Shown: positions 44,934-55,177, numbered from the stretch's first letter. The stretch: DNA of 64,000 nucleotides from Microvirga sesbaniae (GCF_025460805.1 NZ_JAMXFJ010000004.1:271633-335632), one strand, 5' to 3'. The notes: generated by a model from the sequence alone, not told the origin. Numbers and translations are program-made.

Positions 44934-47900
44934 TCAGACGATGAAGAAGCTGGCATAGGTCAAGGCCGGCTTGGTGCCCGCATTCGTGAAGGTCGCGATG
45001 TGGACCTGGCTGGCGCCACCCGTCCCGTCGGCGTCGTAGTAGAGCTCGCCCTTGGCCTGGTCGTAGATGACCCGATCCTCTTTTCCCAGGGCCTTCGTGC
45101 CGAGGACGAAGTCGCTCGCCTTCAACCGGCCGAGATCGGAGGTCTTGAACCCCGTGAAGGTGCTCAGGGACAGATAGACGCGGTCGTATTCCGCGACCTT
45201 GAAGTCCTGAATCAGGTCAGGGCCGGCCGTGCCCGGCGTGCTGCGCTCGAACAGGAAGATGTCGGCCCCCTTGCCGCCGGAGAGAACGTCCGTCCCGGCG
45301 CCGCCGCTCAAGGTGTCGTTCCCGGTCCCGCCCCCGATCGTATCGGCGCCGCTGCCGCCCCTGATCAGGTCGGAGCCGTCGGTCCCGGTCACCGTCTCGG
45401 GATTGACGTCCTGGATCTTGATCGTGAAGTCCTTGACCTTCCGGACCGATCCGTCGGACACCGCGACGGTGACCTTGAACGAGGTGAGCTGCTCGTAATC
45501 GATCTTGGCGTTGTTCTTGACGCGCAGCTGGTTGTCGACCAGCTCCACGCGCCCGCCGCCGTCGTTGAGCAGGGTGTAAGTGCGCTGGCCCTGGCCCGGA
45601 AGGGTCGAGGACAGGGTGCCGATGATCTGGCCGACGGCGCTGTGTTCGGCGACCGCGGTGCCGGACAGCAGGATGTCGAGGGGCGCCGGGTTCGCATCCG
45701 TCACCTTGATGGCGATGGTGCTCGAAACCTTGCCGCCATAGCCGTCCGATGCGACGACGCCGTAGCTGAAGGTGGCGTCGCCGGTCACCTGGATCAGGGA
45801 CGGGTCCCTGACCTGGATGGTGCCGTTGACGATTTCGAAGCGGCCGTCGGCGCTGACGCGCCCGTTCGTTCCGCCGAGCGCGTTCGTGAAGGCAAAGGTG
45901 ACCGGATCGTTGTCGGCATCGGTCGAGGAGAGCGTGCCGGCGACCGCATGGGCGGCCGACGTCTCGGAGATCGTGCCGCCGGCGAGAAGGGGCGCCGTCG
46001 GCCCGTGGTTAACGTCCGCCACATGGATCGCGATCGAGCCCGAGGTGGTACCGCCGTGACCGTCCGTGGCCGTGACCGCGTAGGTGAAGGTCTGGTTGCC
46101 CTCGACCTGGACGAGCGACGGATCGTTGACCACCACGATGCCGTTGACGATCTTGAAGCGCCCGTCGGCGCTGACGAGCCCCGACGAAGTGGGCTGCGCC
46201 CAGTCGAACGTGATGGTCAGGGCATCGCCGTCCTGATCGGTTGCCGTCAGGGATCCGACGGTCAGGTCCGTTGTCAGCCTGTCGGAGATGTCGCTGTGCG
46301 ACAGAACCGGCGCAGTCGGCGCATGATTGACATACCCGGTCGCGACGGAATTCACCGTGGCGACGCTGGCCGCCGTGGCCGTCGCGCCGCTCGCATCCGT
46401 GACCGTGATCGCGAACGTGGTCGTCTCGATGGAACCGCTCTCCGCCAGGGGACGGTCGGTCGGATTGAACAGGAGCCCGGCAATCGCCGTGCGCACCTGC
46501 GCGAGGGTGCCGGTGACCGTGAACGTGCCCGTGGCCGCATCGTAGGCGCCGCCCTGGACCGGGACCAGCGCGCCCTTTCCGGCGTCGTCGAGCCGGATGC
46601 TCACGGTCAGCACGTCGCCGGCATTCGGTTCGTTCACCCCGAGAAGGGTGAACGGCGCCACGAGGTCCGTGTTTTCCGTGTCGGCCATCGTGAAGGTCTG
46701 CGGCACGAAGGAAATCGTGGGAGCGCGGTTGGCCGTCACGCTCGTCACGGAGACGTTCGCGTTGGGCGTGGCCGAGGCCCCTTCCCCATCGGTGAGCGTG
46801 ATGGCGAAAGCCGTCGTCAGGGCGTTTCCCGCCGCATCGTTCGGCCGGTCGAAGGGATCGTAGACGAGGCCGCGCAGGGCGTTCTGGACCTGCTCCGCGG
46901 TGCCCGTGACCGTGTAGCGTCGCTCCTGGGCATCATAGGTGCCGATGCCGAGATGGGTCAGCGCGCCGTAGCTGTTGTTCAGGCTCACGACGGCCGTGAC
47001 GCTGGCGCTGTCCGCATCCGTGATGGTGACGGACGTGAAGGGGCTGACGGTCTCGGTGTCGGCGATCGTCAGGTTCACCGGCGACGCGAGCCCGCCGATC
47101 TCGGGCGCCGCGTTGGTCCCGGCGATGCTGCCTTCGCCGACGAACTGGATGCGCTCGATATTGGCAAGCTTCGTGCCGTCGTAGTTGCGGACCGAGATGA
47201 TGACCGTATCGGTGCCGCCCGTCGCGCCGTTGAGTTCGACCGCAAGGTCGCCGAGATCGTCGATGTAGAAGACGTCGTTGCCGTCGCCTCCGATCATGGT
47301 GTCGCGGCCGGCGGCGCCGTTCAGGGTGTCGTTGCCGCCTTTCCCCGTCAGGACATTGTTCAGGCCGTTGCCCGTCAACGACACGCTGCTGGAGGTCTGA
47401 GCGGTCAGGTTCTCGATGCCCGCCTGGAGCGTGTACGTGGACAGATAGGTTTCGATGGTGTCTGTGCCGCCGGCATCGACGAGCACGTCGTCGCGGTCTC
47501 CGGTCACGTAGGTATCGTTGCCGAGGCCGCCGACGAGCGTATCCGTGCAGCCGTCGCTGCCGGCGAGCGTATCGTTGCCGTCGCCGCCGGACAGGGAGTC
47601 GCTGCCGCCGAAGCCGACGATGTAATCGTTGCCGCCACCGCCCGAGATGGTGTTGTTCAAGGCGCTGCCGAAGGTCGTGTCGTTCCCGTTCGATCCGATG
47701 AGCGAGCCGATCTTGAAGATCGTGTCAGTGGCATTTCTGACGCCGTTGTAATATTCGTCGACCCAGCCATTGCCGAGATCGGCCTTGATGGCTCCCAGGG
47801 ACGCGCTGAGATCCTCATAGGTGAGCGTTGTCGATCCATTGCCGGTGATTCGGTTCACGCTCGGGGCAGACAAGGTGCCGTTCGCCATCCCGCCATGCAC

Positions 47901-48704
47901 GGTATCGTTGCCCAACGTGGCCACGATCGTGGTCGACGCTCCCACATAGAGGACGTCGTTTCCGAGGCTGCCGTCGATGGTTGAGGCGAACCTGCCGCCG
48001 TAGATGGTGTCGTTGCCCTCGCCGCCGATGAGGCGGGTCACGTTGACCAGCGTGTCTTCGCCCTGTCCCGAGGCCCGTCCGGTGGACAGATCGGCATGGA
48101 TCGTCTCCGTGCCGATATAGATCACCGTACCGTTGACGAGCGTGTCGTTCCCCGCGCCGCCGACCAGCGTATCGTCGTTGCCGCCGCCGGTCAGGGTGTC
48201 GTCGCCCTCGTTGCCGTAGATGTACCAGCCTTGCAGGGAATTGCCCGCATAGATCACGTCGCCGGCGGTCGAACCGTAGACCTCCTCGAAATCGAGCAGG
48301 GTGTCGAGATCGCCCCACGTGTCCGTGACGGTGAGCGACTCGTAGGTCGTGTCCCCATAGGTCCAGGCCGAATCGCTCAGGTTGAGCACGATGCCCGCAC
48401 CGCCCGTCTCCTCCCGATAGGAGAGGGTATCCCAGTCGATGCCTCCGTCGAGGGTGTCGTTCCCGGCGCCGCCGATCAGCAGGTCGTTGTCGATGTCGCC
48501 GTGGAGCTCGTCGCCGGCCAGACCGCCCCAGAGCGTATCGTAGCCCTCGGCGCCGTTGATCGTGACGGATGTCGGGGTTTCCGGAGTGCCGAGCTCGTTG
48601 TCGTCGGCATTGCCCTGAGTCACCGAGGCGGCCGTCAGGGTGCTCGCTGCGTCCGGCACCAGACGGGCTGGCAGGATCCCGGTGACTTGGATGGGTGAGG
48701 TCAT
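44934..48704 (-). CDS. large RTX protein with cadherin/VCBS-like repeats
   Basis: 1256 residues, no N-terminal signal. Residues about 50-520 hold many calcium-binding RTX nonapeptides (GGAGNDTL, GGDGNDVF) in several blocks; about 530-800 hold two CalX/cadherin-type repeats; about 795-1090 hold cadherin/VCBS-like repeats (HAPTAPVLS ... SLTATDQDGDALTITF; HGPTAPLLA ... TLSSTDADNDPVTFAF); about 1100-1140 a final RTX block (GGTGNDTLSGGAGTDVLSGG); and the last 100 residues look like a type I secretion signal ending ASFFIV. Expected to be secreted as an adhesin or matrix protein. No type I transporter is in the window. ATG 48704 follows GAGGAA. Confidence 0.93.
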   Translation of the reverse strand: MTSPIQVTGILPARLVPDAASTLTAASVTQGNADDNELGTPETPTSVTINGAEGYDTLWGGLAGDELHGDIDNDLLIGGAGNDTLDGGIDWDTLSYREETGGAGIVLNLSDSAWTYGDTTYESLTVTDTWGDLDTLLDFEEVYGSTAGDVIYAGNSLQGWYIYGNEGDDTLTGGGNDDTLVGGAGNDTLVNGTVIYIGTETIHADLSTGRASGQGEDTLVNVTRLIGGEGNDTIYGGRFASTIDGSLGNDVLYVGASTTIVATLGNDTVHGGMANGTLSAPSVNRITGNGSTTLTYEDLSASLGAIKADLGNGWVDEYYNGVRNATDTIFKIGSLIGSNGNDTTFGSALNNTISGGGGNDYIVGFGGSDSLSGGDGNDTLAGSDGCTDTLVGGLGNDTYVTGDRDDVLVDAGGTDTIETYLSTYTLQAGIENLTAQTSSSVSLTGNGLNNVLTGKGGNDTLNGAAGRDTMIGGDGNDVFYIDDLGDLAVELNGATGGTDTVIISVRNYDGTKLANIERIQFVGEGSIAGTNAAPEIGGLASPVNLTIADTETVSPFTSVTITDADSASVTAVVSLNNSYGALTHLGIGTYDAQERRYTVTGTAEQVQNALRGLVYDPFDRPNDAAGNALTTAFAITLTDGEGASATPNANVSVTSVTANRAPTISFVPQTFTMADTENTDLVAPFTLLGVNEPNAGDVLTVSIRLDDAGKGALVPVQGGAYDAATGTFTVTGTLAQVRTAIAGLLFNPTDRPLAESGSIETTTFAITVTDASGATATAASVATVNSVATGYVNHAPTAPVLSHSDISDRLTTDLTVGSLTATDQDGDALTITFDWAQPTSSGLVSADGRFKIVNGIVVVNDPSLVQVEGNQTFTYAVTATDGHGGTTSGSIAIHVADVNHGPTAPLLAGGTISETSAAHAVAGTLSSTDADNDPVTFAFTNALGGTNGRVSADGRFEIVNGTIQVRDPSLIQVTGDATFSYGVVASDGYGGKVSSTIAIKVTDANPAPLDILLSGTAVAEHSAVGQIIGTLSSTLPGQGQRTYTLLNDGGGRVELVDNQLRVKNNAKIDYEQLTSFKVTVAVSDGSVRKVKDFTIKIQDVNPETVTGTDGSDLIRGGSGADTIGGGTGNDTLSGGAGTDVLSGGKGADIFLFERSTPGTAGPDLIQDFKVAEYDRVYLSLSTFTGFKTSDLGRLKASDFVLGTKALGKEDRVIYDQAKGELYYDADGTGGASQVHIATFTNAGTKPALTYASFFIV

Positions 48705-48967
48705 GATCCGTTCCTCTCGTCGATGGTGCCGTCGATCCGCTTCGCGAAACGCGGATCACGACCGATGCAACGATGGATCATATCTAAACCATCCGATGTG
48801 CTAGCTCCTTGGACAAAGAGGGTCGGCCTGGCAAAAACACACGATGGGTTTGCAAGAATGACGGCTCCTTCAATCCCCGCTGACAAACCGCGGGAATTTG
48901 GCAACTCCAGCGTGCAGAAGGCCGGTCCCGACCCGGGCGCGAGGACCGGGCCCTGCCGGAAGCCGGC

Positions 48968-50995
48968 TCAGAGCCCGAACAGCTTCTCGAAGAAGTTCTT
49001 CTCGCGGCTGGCGCGCCGCTGCGGCGCGGGCTGGGGCGGGATCCAGGCATTGTCGCCGGTTCCCGCATTGGCATAGCGCGGATCGGGGCCGGCATTGGCC
49101 ACCGGCACGTCGTCCCGGAACCGCTCGCTGCCCGGAAGCGGCACGGGCTGCTTGTCCTTCAGGGCCACCTTCATGAAATTGTGCCAGATCTCGCTCGGCA
49201 GATTGCCGCCGCTGACCCGCTTGGTGAGCGTGCCGTCGTCGTTGCCGAGCCAGACCCCCGCCACGAGATTGCCCGTGAAGCCCACGAACCAGGCGTCCTT
49301 GAAGTCGTCGGTGGTGCCGGTCTTGCCTGCCATGGCCCAGCCGGGAACCTGCGCCGACCGCGCCGTGCCGACCACGAAGGTGTTGTGCATCATCTCGTTC
49401 ATCATCGCGACCGCGTTGGCGTCGATGACGCGGCCCAGGCCGCCGGAGCCCGGGCGCTTGTAGATCAGCTTGCCGTCCGTGGTCTTCACCTGCGAGATCA
49501 CGTAGGGCACGACCCCCGTGCCGCCGTTGGCGAAGGCCGCGTAGGCGCTCACCAGTTCGAGGGGCGTCACCTCGGAGGTGCCGAGCGCCAGGGAGCCGTT
49601 GGCCTGCAGGGGCGACGAGATGCCGAGCCGCTGCGCGGTCTGCACCACGTTCTTCGGCCCGACCTCCATGTTGAGCTTCACCGCGATGGTGTTGAGGGAG
49701 AGCGCCAGCGCATCGCGCAGGGCGATCGGCCCGCGATACTTGCGGTCGTAGTTCTTGGGCGCCCAGCCGCCGAAATTGACCGGCCCGTCCTCGAGGACCG
49801 TGTCGGGCGTATAGCCCCGCTCCACGGCGGTCAGATAGACGAAGGGCTTGAAGGACGAGCCCGGCTGCCGGCGGGCCGTGGTGGCCCGGTTGAACTGGCT
49901 CGTCTCGTAATTGCGGCCGCCCACCAGGGCCTTGACCGCGCCGTCCGGCTGCAGGGCCACGAAGGCGCCCTGGCTCACGCTGAATTTCTGACCCTTGGCG
50001 TCGAGCTCCTCCACCAGGACGCGTTCGGCCGTCGTCTGCAGGGAGGGTTCGATGGTGGTCGAGACCACGATGTCGGATTCGACGTTGCCGACGAAGTCGT
50101 CGAGCACGTCCATCACGTAATCGGCCGCGTAATTGGCCGAGCCGGCCCCGTTCGCACGCACCGGCTCGGCGGGCGCCCCGAGGGCCGTCTTGGTCATGCC
50201 CGGCGTGATGAAGCCGAGCTCGTTCATGGCCGCGATCACCAGCTCCGCGCGGGCCTGAGCGCGCTCGGGATTGCGGTTGGGGGCCAGACGCGACGGCGAC
50301 TGCACGAGGCCCGCCAGAACGGCCGCCTCCGAGAGCGACACGTTGCGGGCCGACTTGCCGTAATAGCGCTGGGCGGCCGCCTCGACCCCGTAGGCGCCGG
50401 CGCCGAAATAGACCCGGTTCAGGTAGAGCTCGAGGATCTGGTCCTTCGAGTAGTTGCGCTCGAGCCAGAGCGCCAGGATGGCTTCCTGGATCTTGCGCGA
50501 GGCGGTACGCTCCTGGGTCAGGAACAGGTTCTTGGCAAGCTGCTGCGTGAGGGTCGAGCCGCCCTGCAGGCCGCCCTTGTGGGCCAGGTTGCGGTAGACC
50601 GCGCGGGCGATGCCCGTCGGGTCGATGCCGAAATGGTCGTAGAAGCGCCGGTCCTCGATGGCCACGAAGGCCTTGGGCAGGTAGGGCGGCAGCTCCTTGA
50701 GCGTGACGGTGCGCCCGCCGGTCTCGCCGCGGTTGGCGAGGAGCGAGCCGTCGCTGGCCATGATGGCGATGTTCGGCGGGCGCTTGGGCACCGTGAGCTG
50801 ATCGATCGGCGGCAGCTGCGAGGCGTAATAGGCCACCACGCCGCCGACCCCGATGACGCCCCAGAGACACAGCACCAGCCCGGCATAGACTAGCTTGCTG
50901 AACAGGGAACGGCCACCCTTGCGCTTGGCTTTTCTGGGCCTCGCGGGACGGCGCGGCCCGTCGCCGCCGTTCGAAGAAGCCCGCCTGCGCGCCAT
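48968..50995 (-). CDS. class A penicillin-binding protein (PBP1A family)
   Basis: 675 residues. A basic cytosolic head, one membrane helix (LVYAGLVLCLWGVIGVGGVVAYY split at about 35-57), a GT51 glycosyltransferase domain with EDRRFYDHFGID (catalytic E114) and GGSTLTQQLAKNLF, and a transpeptidase with SSFK (about 380), SLN and KTGTT (about 557). It polymerises and crosslinks peptidoglycan in the periplasm. The ATG at 50995 follows AGGGGG; a GTG at 51100 adds 35 residues but has no spaced ribosome site. Shorter than classic alphaproteobacterial PBP1A, lacking the OB-fold insert. Confidence 0.94.
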   Translation of the reverse strand: MARRRASSNGGDGPRRPARPRKAKRKGGRSLFSKLVYAGLVLCLWGVIGVGGVVAYYASQLPPIDQLTVPKRPPNIAIMASDGSLLANRGETGGRTVTLKELPPYLPKAFVAIEDRRFYDHFGIDPTGIARAVYRNLAHKGGLQGGSTLTQQLAKNLFLTQERTASRKIQEAILALWLERNYSKDQILELYLNRVYFGAGAYGVEAAAQRYYGKSARNVSLSEAAVLAGLVQSPSRLAPNRNPERAQARAELVIAAMNELGFITPGMTKTALGAPAEPVRANGAGSANYAADYVMDVLDDFVGNVESDIVVSTTIEPSLQTTAERVLVEELDAKGQKFSVSQGAFVALQPDGAVKALVGGRNYETSQFNRATTARRQPGSSFKPFVYLTAVERGYTPDTVLEDGPVNFGGWAPKNYDRKYRGPIALRDALALSLNTIAVKLNMEVGPKNVVQTAQRLGISSPLQANGSLALGTSEVTPLELVSAYAAFANGGTGVVPYVISQVKTTDGKLIYKRPGSGGLGRVIDANAVAMMNEMMHNTFVVGTARSAQVPGWAMAGKTGTTDDFKDAWFVGFTGNLVAGVWLGNDDGTLTKRVSGGNLPSEIWHNFMKVALKDKQPVPLPGSERFRDDVPVANAGPDPRYANAGTGDNAWIPPQPAPQRRASREKNFFEKLFGL

Positions 50996-51247
50996 CGTTC
51001 CCCCTGCCCGGTCCTCGGGCGAAAGGCGAAAGTCCAGCCCGCCCGCTTCGCCAGCAGGCGCATCGAAGACCGGCTCCCGCCGGTCACGTCCGTTCGCCAC
51101 CTCTAAAAACCCCGCATCGACATGACCGGTATATCGTCCGGCCTTTCATGCTCTGGAGCACCCTAATTGTGGCAGTTTAAGGGGCGGTTAACGGGGATTA
51201 ACGCTTCCGCCGCGGAACTGCCGAGTTCGGGCGGCGTTCGCCCGCTG

Positions 51248-52501
51248 ATGAATGCTTATGTCGTCGTGCTGGCGGGGTTCGGCGTGGTGGTGCTGCTCAC
51301 CGCCTGGCTCCCCATGGTGCTCAAGGAACTGCCTCTGTCCCTTCCGATCTTCTGCGTCGGGCTCGGAGCGCTGATCTTCGCCTTCCCCGAGCTTCCGGGC
51401 GTCATGCCGCACCCCGGCGAGGAGCTCGCCATCGTCGAGCATCTCAGCGAATTCGTCGTCATCATCTCGCTCATGGGGGCCGGCCTGAAGATCGACCGGC
51501 CGTTCGGATGGAAGCGATGGCGGCTGACCTGGCGGCTGCTCGGCATCGCCATGCCGCTGACCATTCTCGGCCTCGTCTGGATGGGTCAGCAGATGCTGGG
51601 CCTGAGCCTCGCCGCTTCCCTGCTGCTGGCCGGCGCGCTGGCGCCCACCGATCCGGTGTTGGCGAGCGACGTGCAGGTCGGCCCGCCCATGGACCGGGAG
51701 GAGGACGAGGTACGCTTCACCCTCACGTCCGAAGCCGGTCTCAACGACGGCCTCGCCTTTCCCTTCGTGCTGCTCGCCATCTCCCTCACGCAGGAGGGAG
51801 GCGTGACCGGCGTCGCGGAGTGGTTCGTCTACGCGGTGGCGTGGAAGATCGCGGCCGGAATCGGCATGGGATACGGGGTCGGACGGGCGCTCGGCTGGCT
51901 CACCTTTCACCTGCCGAATCGGGCCAAGCTCTCGCGGACCGGGGCCGGATTCGTGGCGCTCGGCATCACCTGCATCGCCTATGGTTTGACCGAGATGGTG
52001 AGGGGCTACGGGTTTCTCGCGGTGTTCGTGGCCGCGCTGGCTCTGCGCGCTACGGAGCCGGAGCACGAATACCATCAGAAACTGCACGACTTCGCCGAGG
52101 AGCTCGAGCGGCTCATGATGATGGTGCTGCTCGTCCTGTTCGGCGGGGCGATCACGGGAGGCGACCTCTTCGACGCCCTCACGTGGCAGGCCGCCGCCTT
52201 TGCGTTCCTGGCGATCTTCGTCGTGCGGCCGCTTGCGGGCTGGATCGGGCTGATCGGAACCCATCCGCCCTCCGGCGAAAAGGCGGCCATCGGCTTCTTC
52301 GGCATCCGCGGCATCGGCTCGGTCTATTATCTCGCCTATGCCATGGGCCATGCGAAATTCGATGACGGTCATCTTCTGTGGAGCACGACCGGGTTCATCA
52401 TCCTGGTCTCCATCGTGCTCCACGGCATCACGGTCACGCCGACCATGAGGCGGCTCGATCTGCGGCGCAAGCTCGCCGAACGCACGGCCGCGAGGGCCTA
52501 G
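51248..52501 (+). CDS. NhaP-type Na+(K+)/H+ antiporter (CPA1)
   Basis: 417 residues with 12-13 membrane helices. Motifs of the CPA1 family: GALAPTDPVLASDVQVG, the ion-site SEAGLNDGLAFPF, and IGFFGIRGIGSVYYLAYA near the C-terminus. Exchanges cations for protons in pH and salt homeostasis. No C-terminal regulatory domain. The start gives the expected first helix; no strong ribosome site was found. Divergent from the PBP gene. Confidence 0.92.
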   Translation: MNAYVVVLAGFGVVVLLTAWLPMVLKELPLSLPIFCVGLGALIFAFPELPGVMPHPGEELAIVEHLSEFVVIISLMGAGLKIDRPFGWKRWRLTWRLLGIAMPLTILGLVWMGQQMLGLSLAASLLLAGALAPTDPVLASDVQVGPPMDREEDEVRFTLTSEAGLNDGLAFPFVLLAISLTQEGGVTGVAEWFVYAVAWKIAAGIGMGYGVGRALGWLTFHLPNRAKLSRTGAGFVALGITCIAYGLTEMVRGYGFLAVFVAALALRATEPEHEYHQKLHDFAEELERLMMMVLLVLFGGAITGGDLFDALTWQAAAFAFLAIFVVRPLAGWIGLIGTHPPSGEKAAIGFFGIRGIGSVYYLAYAMGHAKFDDGHLLWSTTGFIILVSIVLHGITVTPTMRRLDLRRKLAERTAARA

Positions 52502-52523
52502 AGAGAGCCCAGTCCGGCGAGAG

Positions 52524-53966
52524 CTATTCGGCCGCCAGCGGCAGCTCGCCGGTCTCCAGATCGGCCCGGGCGAGATCGCGGATGCGCCGCAGGTCGTTCA
52601 GGAACGCCTCATAGGCCTCCCGCTTCGTCGCCTCGTCGGGGAGGCGCAGCAGGTACGAGGGATGCACGGTGACGTAACCCTCGTAGGGCCCGAGCCGCGC
52701 CCGTCCGCGCGAGCGGGTGATCGGGGTCGCCTTGCCGGTGAGCGCCAGCAGGGCGGTGGCGCCGAGCGCCACGACGAGCTTCGGCTTCACCAGCTCCAGC
52801 TCCTTCATGAGCCAGGGCCGGTAATGCTTCACCTCGCCGGCCGTGGGCTTGGCGTGGATGCGCCGGTGGCCGCGCTGCTCGAATTTGAAGTGCTTCACCG
52901 CGTTGGTGAGGTAGGCCTGCTCGCGGTCGATGCCGGCTTCCTTCATGGCCTTTGTCAGGAGCTTGCCCGCGGGTCCCACGAAGGGACGTCCCTGCAGGTC
53001 CTCCTGGTCACCCGGCTGCTCGCCCACGAAGACGATCTCCGCATGAGCGGGCCCTTCGCCGAACACGGCCTGGGTCGCGCCGGGCACGAGCGGTCCTGCC
53101 TTGGCGATGATGGCGTTGAGCTCCGCCAGGGTCTTCGGCTCCTGATCCCACATGGCCTCAAGAGCGCGCTCGGGGGTGCGTTTGGTGGGCATCGTCGCCT
53201 CCTGTTCGATCATCCGTTCAACGCGCTGCGAGGCGTTTTGGATCAGGCCGGGAATCGCCGCGGTCTCGGGCATGTTGCGCCAGTACTTCTTCGGCATCTC
53301 GGCGCGCATGGCGGTCGGGTTCACCCGGGCCGGGTTGAACACGCTCTCGTAATAGCCGCGCCAGCCCTCCTCGAAGCTGTCCTCGGCGGGCGCGTCCTCG
53401 CGCTGCCCCGGCGGGCCGAAGGTCAGGGCCGCGCGGTCCCACCGGACGGACCCGATGGGCGTGAGAATGGTCCAGTCCATGGAGCGGAAGCGGTCGACGA
53501 AGAAGGGCGCCGCCGCCTCCAGGATGAAGTGCTCGGGTTCGAACCACGCGGCGAAGCGTTCGAGATCCCCGCCGGTCATTCGGCGGAAGCGCACGAAGGC
53601 GTGCATCTTGTGCAGGTCGCGCCGCACGGAGCGCGCCATCAGGTCGATCCGGTGGACCAGGGGATCGCTGGCGATCTCCAGCAGGTCGCGCTCGCCGTTC
53701 AGCACCCGCCACACGAGCTGGTAGAGCAGGGCGTAGCGTTCCGGGTCGGTGTGGCAGACCACGGGTTCGATGAGCCGCGCCACGCCCTTCGGGATCGAGA
53801 TCGCGGGCGCGTCGCCCGCGACGTCCCGGCCGAACAGGGCCGGTGCTTCGTCACTCTCGAAGACGACGTGCTGCGGCGCCAGCTCCTCGGCGACGAGCCA
53901 CCGGACCGACCGGCGGAAGCCGTCGAGGTCGGCGCCGGCCTTGAGGGTGATGCGGTGCAGATTCAT
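52524..53966 (-). CDS. DUF4130 domain fused to UdgX-type uracil-DNA glycosylase
   Basis: 480 residues. The first 260 form DUF4130 (ALLYQLVWRVLNGERDLLE, DLHKMHAFVRFR, FILEAAAPFFVDRF). The last 200 are a UdgX domain: GEQPGDQED (about 317), the loop HRRIHAKPT (about 365), whose His forms a covalent link with uracil-site DNA in Mycobacterium UdgX, and HPSYLLRLP. UdgX traps itself on uracil DNA; the role of DUF4130 is unknown. It overlaps the radical SAM gene by 4 nt, and the two are translated together. Confidence 0.94.
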   Translation of the reverse strand: MNLHRITLKAGADLDGFRRSVRWLVAEELAPQHVVFESDEAPALFGRDVAGDAPAISIPKGVARLIEPVVCHTDPERYALLYQLVWRVLNGERDLLEIASDPLVHRIDLMARSVRRDLHKMHAFVRFRRMTGGDLERFAAWFEPEHFILEAAAPFFVDRFRSMDWTILTPIGSVRWDRAALTFGPPGQREDAPAEDSFEEGWRGYYESVFNPARVNPTAMRAEMPKKYWRNMPETAAIPGLIQNASQRVERMIEQEATMPTKRTPERALEAMWDQEPKTLAELNAIIAKAGPLVPGATQAVFGEGPAHAEIVFVGEQPGDQEDLQGRPFVGPAGKLLTKAMKEAGIDREQAYLTNAVKHFKFEQRGHRRIHAKPTAGEVKHYRPWLMKELELVKPKLVVALGATALLALTGKATPITRSRGRARLGPYEGYVTVHPSYLLRLPDEATKREAYEAFLNDLRRIRDLARADLETGELPLAAE

Positions 53967-55177
53967 CCGAACAGGCTCAGCTGCTCCGGCTTCTCGATCA
54001 GCCTCTCGCGCAGGTCGAGAGTATCGAGCCTGGCTTTCGGATGATGATCGGCCGTGATGAGGAACGGCTTGGCGCGCTTGAGGCCCGAGGTGAGGCGCGC
54101 GACGTCCTCCAGCCGCAGGCTCGTGTGCCTGCGTGCCACCACGATCTTGTCGACCGCCCGGGCACCGAGGCCCGGCACGCGCAGCAGCATCTCCCGGTCG
54201 GTCCGGTTCACGTCGACCGGGAAGCGATGGCGGTTCTTCAGCGCCCAGGCGAGCTTCGGATCCACGTCGAGATCGAGCATGCCCTTCTCGCCCCCGGAGG
54301 CGATCTCGTCCACGTCGAAGCCGTAATAGCGCAGCAGCCAATCGGCCTGGTAGAGCCTGCTCTCACGCATGAGCGGGGGCGATTTCAGGGGCAGGATGGC
54401 GCTCGAGTCCGGGATCGGGCTGAAGGCGGAATAATAGACGCGCTTCATGTCGTAATGGCCGTAGAGCTTGGCCGAGGTGCGCAGCACGTCCGCGTCCGTG
54501 GTCTCGTCCGCGCCGACGATCATCTGGGTGGTCTGGCCCGCCGGCGAGAAATGGCGGCGCTCCTCGCGGGCCTCCTCGATGCGCTCGAACATCTGCGCCA
54601 TGGCGGTCTCGATGGAGGCACCGTCCTTTTCGGGCGCCAGACGCTCCAGGCTCCTTTCCGTCGGCAGTTCGAGGTTGATGGACAGGCGGTCGGCCCACAG
54701 CCCTGCCTCCTCGATGAGCCAGGGGCTCGCCTCGGGGATCGTCTTCAGGTGGATGTAGCCGCGAAACCCGTGGTCGCGCCGCAGCTTCTTGGCCACGAGC
54801 AGCATCTGCTCCATGGTGTAGTCCGGCGACCGGATGATGCCCGACGACAGGAACAATCCCTCGATGTAGTTGCGCTTGTAGAACTCGACGGTGAGCGTCA
54901 CCACCTCGTCGACGGAAAACTTCGCCCGCTTCACGTTGGAAGAACGCCGGTTCACGCAATAGGCGCAGTCGAATAGGCAGTAATTGGTGAGCAGGATCTT
55001 GAGCAGCGACACGCAGCGCCCATCCGGCGTATAGGCGTGGCAGATGCCGCTCCCCTCGGTCGAGCCGAGCCCGCCCAAATCCGCCTTGCGCTTGGGCGCC
55101 CCGGAGGAGGAGCAGGAGGCGTCGTATTTGGCCGCGTCCGCCAGGATGCGCAGCTTCTTCGAAAGCTTCTCGTCCAT
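53963..55177 (-). CDS. putative DNA modification/repair radical SAM protein
   Basis: 404 residues. The radical SAM cluster motif is C67-x3-C71-x2-C74 (NYCLFDCAYC). Later TPERSLERLAPEKDG-like and SPAGQTTQMIVGADETTD segments fit the family, and the C-terminus has helix-hairpin-helix DNA-binding motifs (LLRVPGLGARAVDKIV). A family almost always found beside the DUF4130/UdgX partner, as here with a 4-nt overlap. The reaction is unknown; repair of damaged bases is the working idea. Confidence 0.93.
   Translation of the reverse strand: MDEKLSKKLRILADAAKYDASCSSSGAPKRKADLGGLGSTEGSGICHAYTPDGRCVSLLKILLTNYCLFDCAYCVNRRSSNVKRAKFSVDEVVTLTVEFYKRNYIEGLFLSSGIIRSPDYTMEQMLLVAKKLRRDHGFRGYIHLKTIPEASPWLIEEAGLWADRLSINLELPTERSLERLAPEKDGASIETAMAQMFERIEEAREERRHFSPAGQTTQMIVGADETTDADVLRTSAKLYGHYDMKRVYYSAFSPIPDSSAILPLKSPPLMRESRLYQADWLLRYYGFDVDEIASGGEKGMLDLDVDPKLAWALKNRHRFPVDVNRTDREMLLRVPGLGARAVDKIVVARRHTSLRLEDVARLTSGLKRAKPFLITADHHPKARLDTLDLRERLIEKPEQLSLFG

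Noticed and set aside
45000..47984. 994-codon open frame antisense to the RTX gene
   Set aside because: It mirrors the repetitive GC-rich RTX coding sequence; its protein has no domain and the sense strand has clear RTX motifs.
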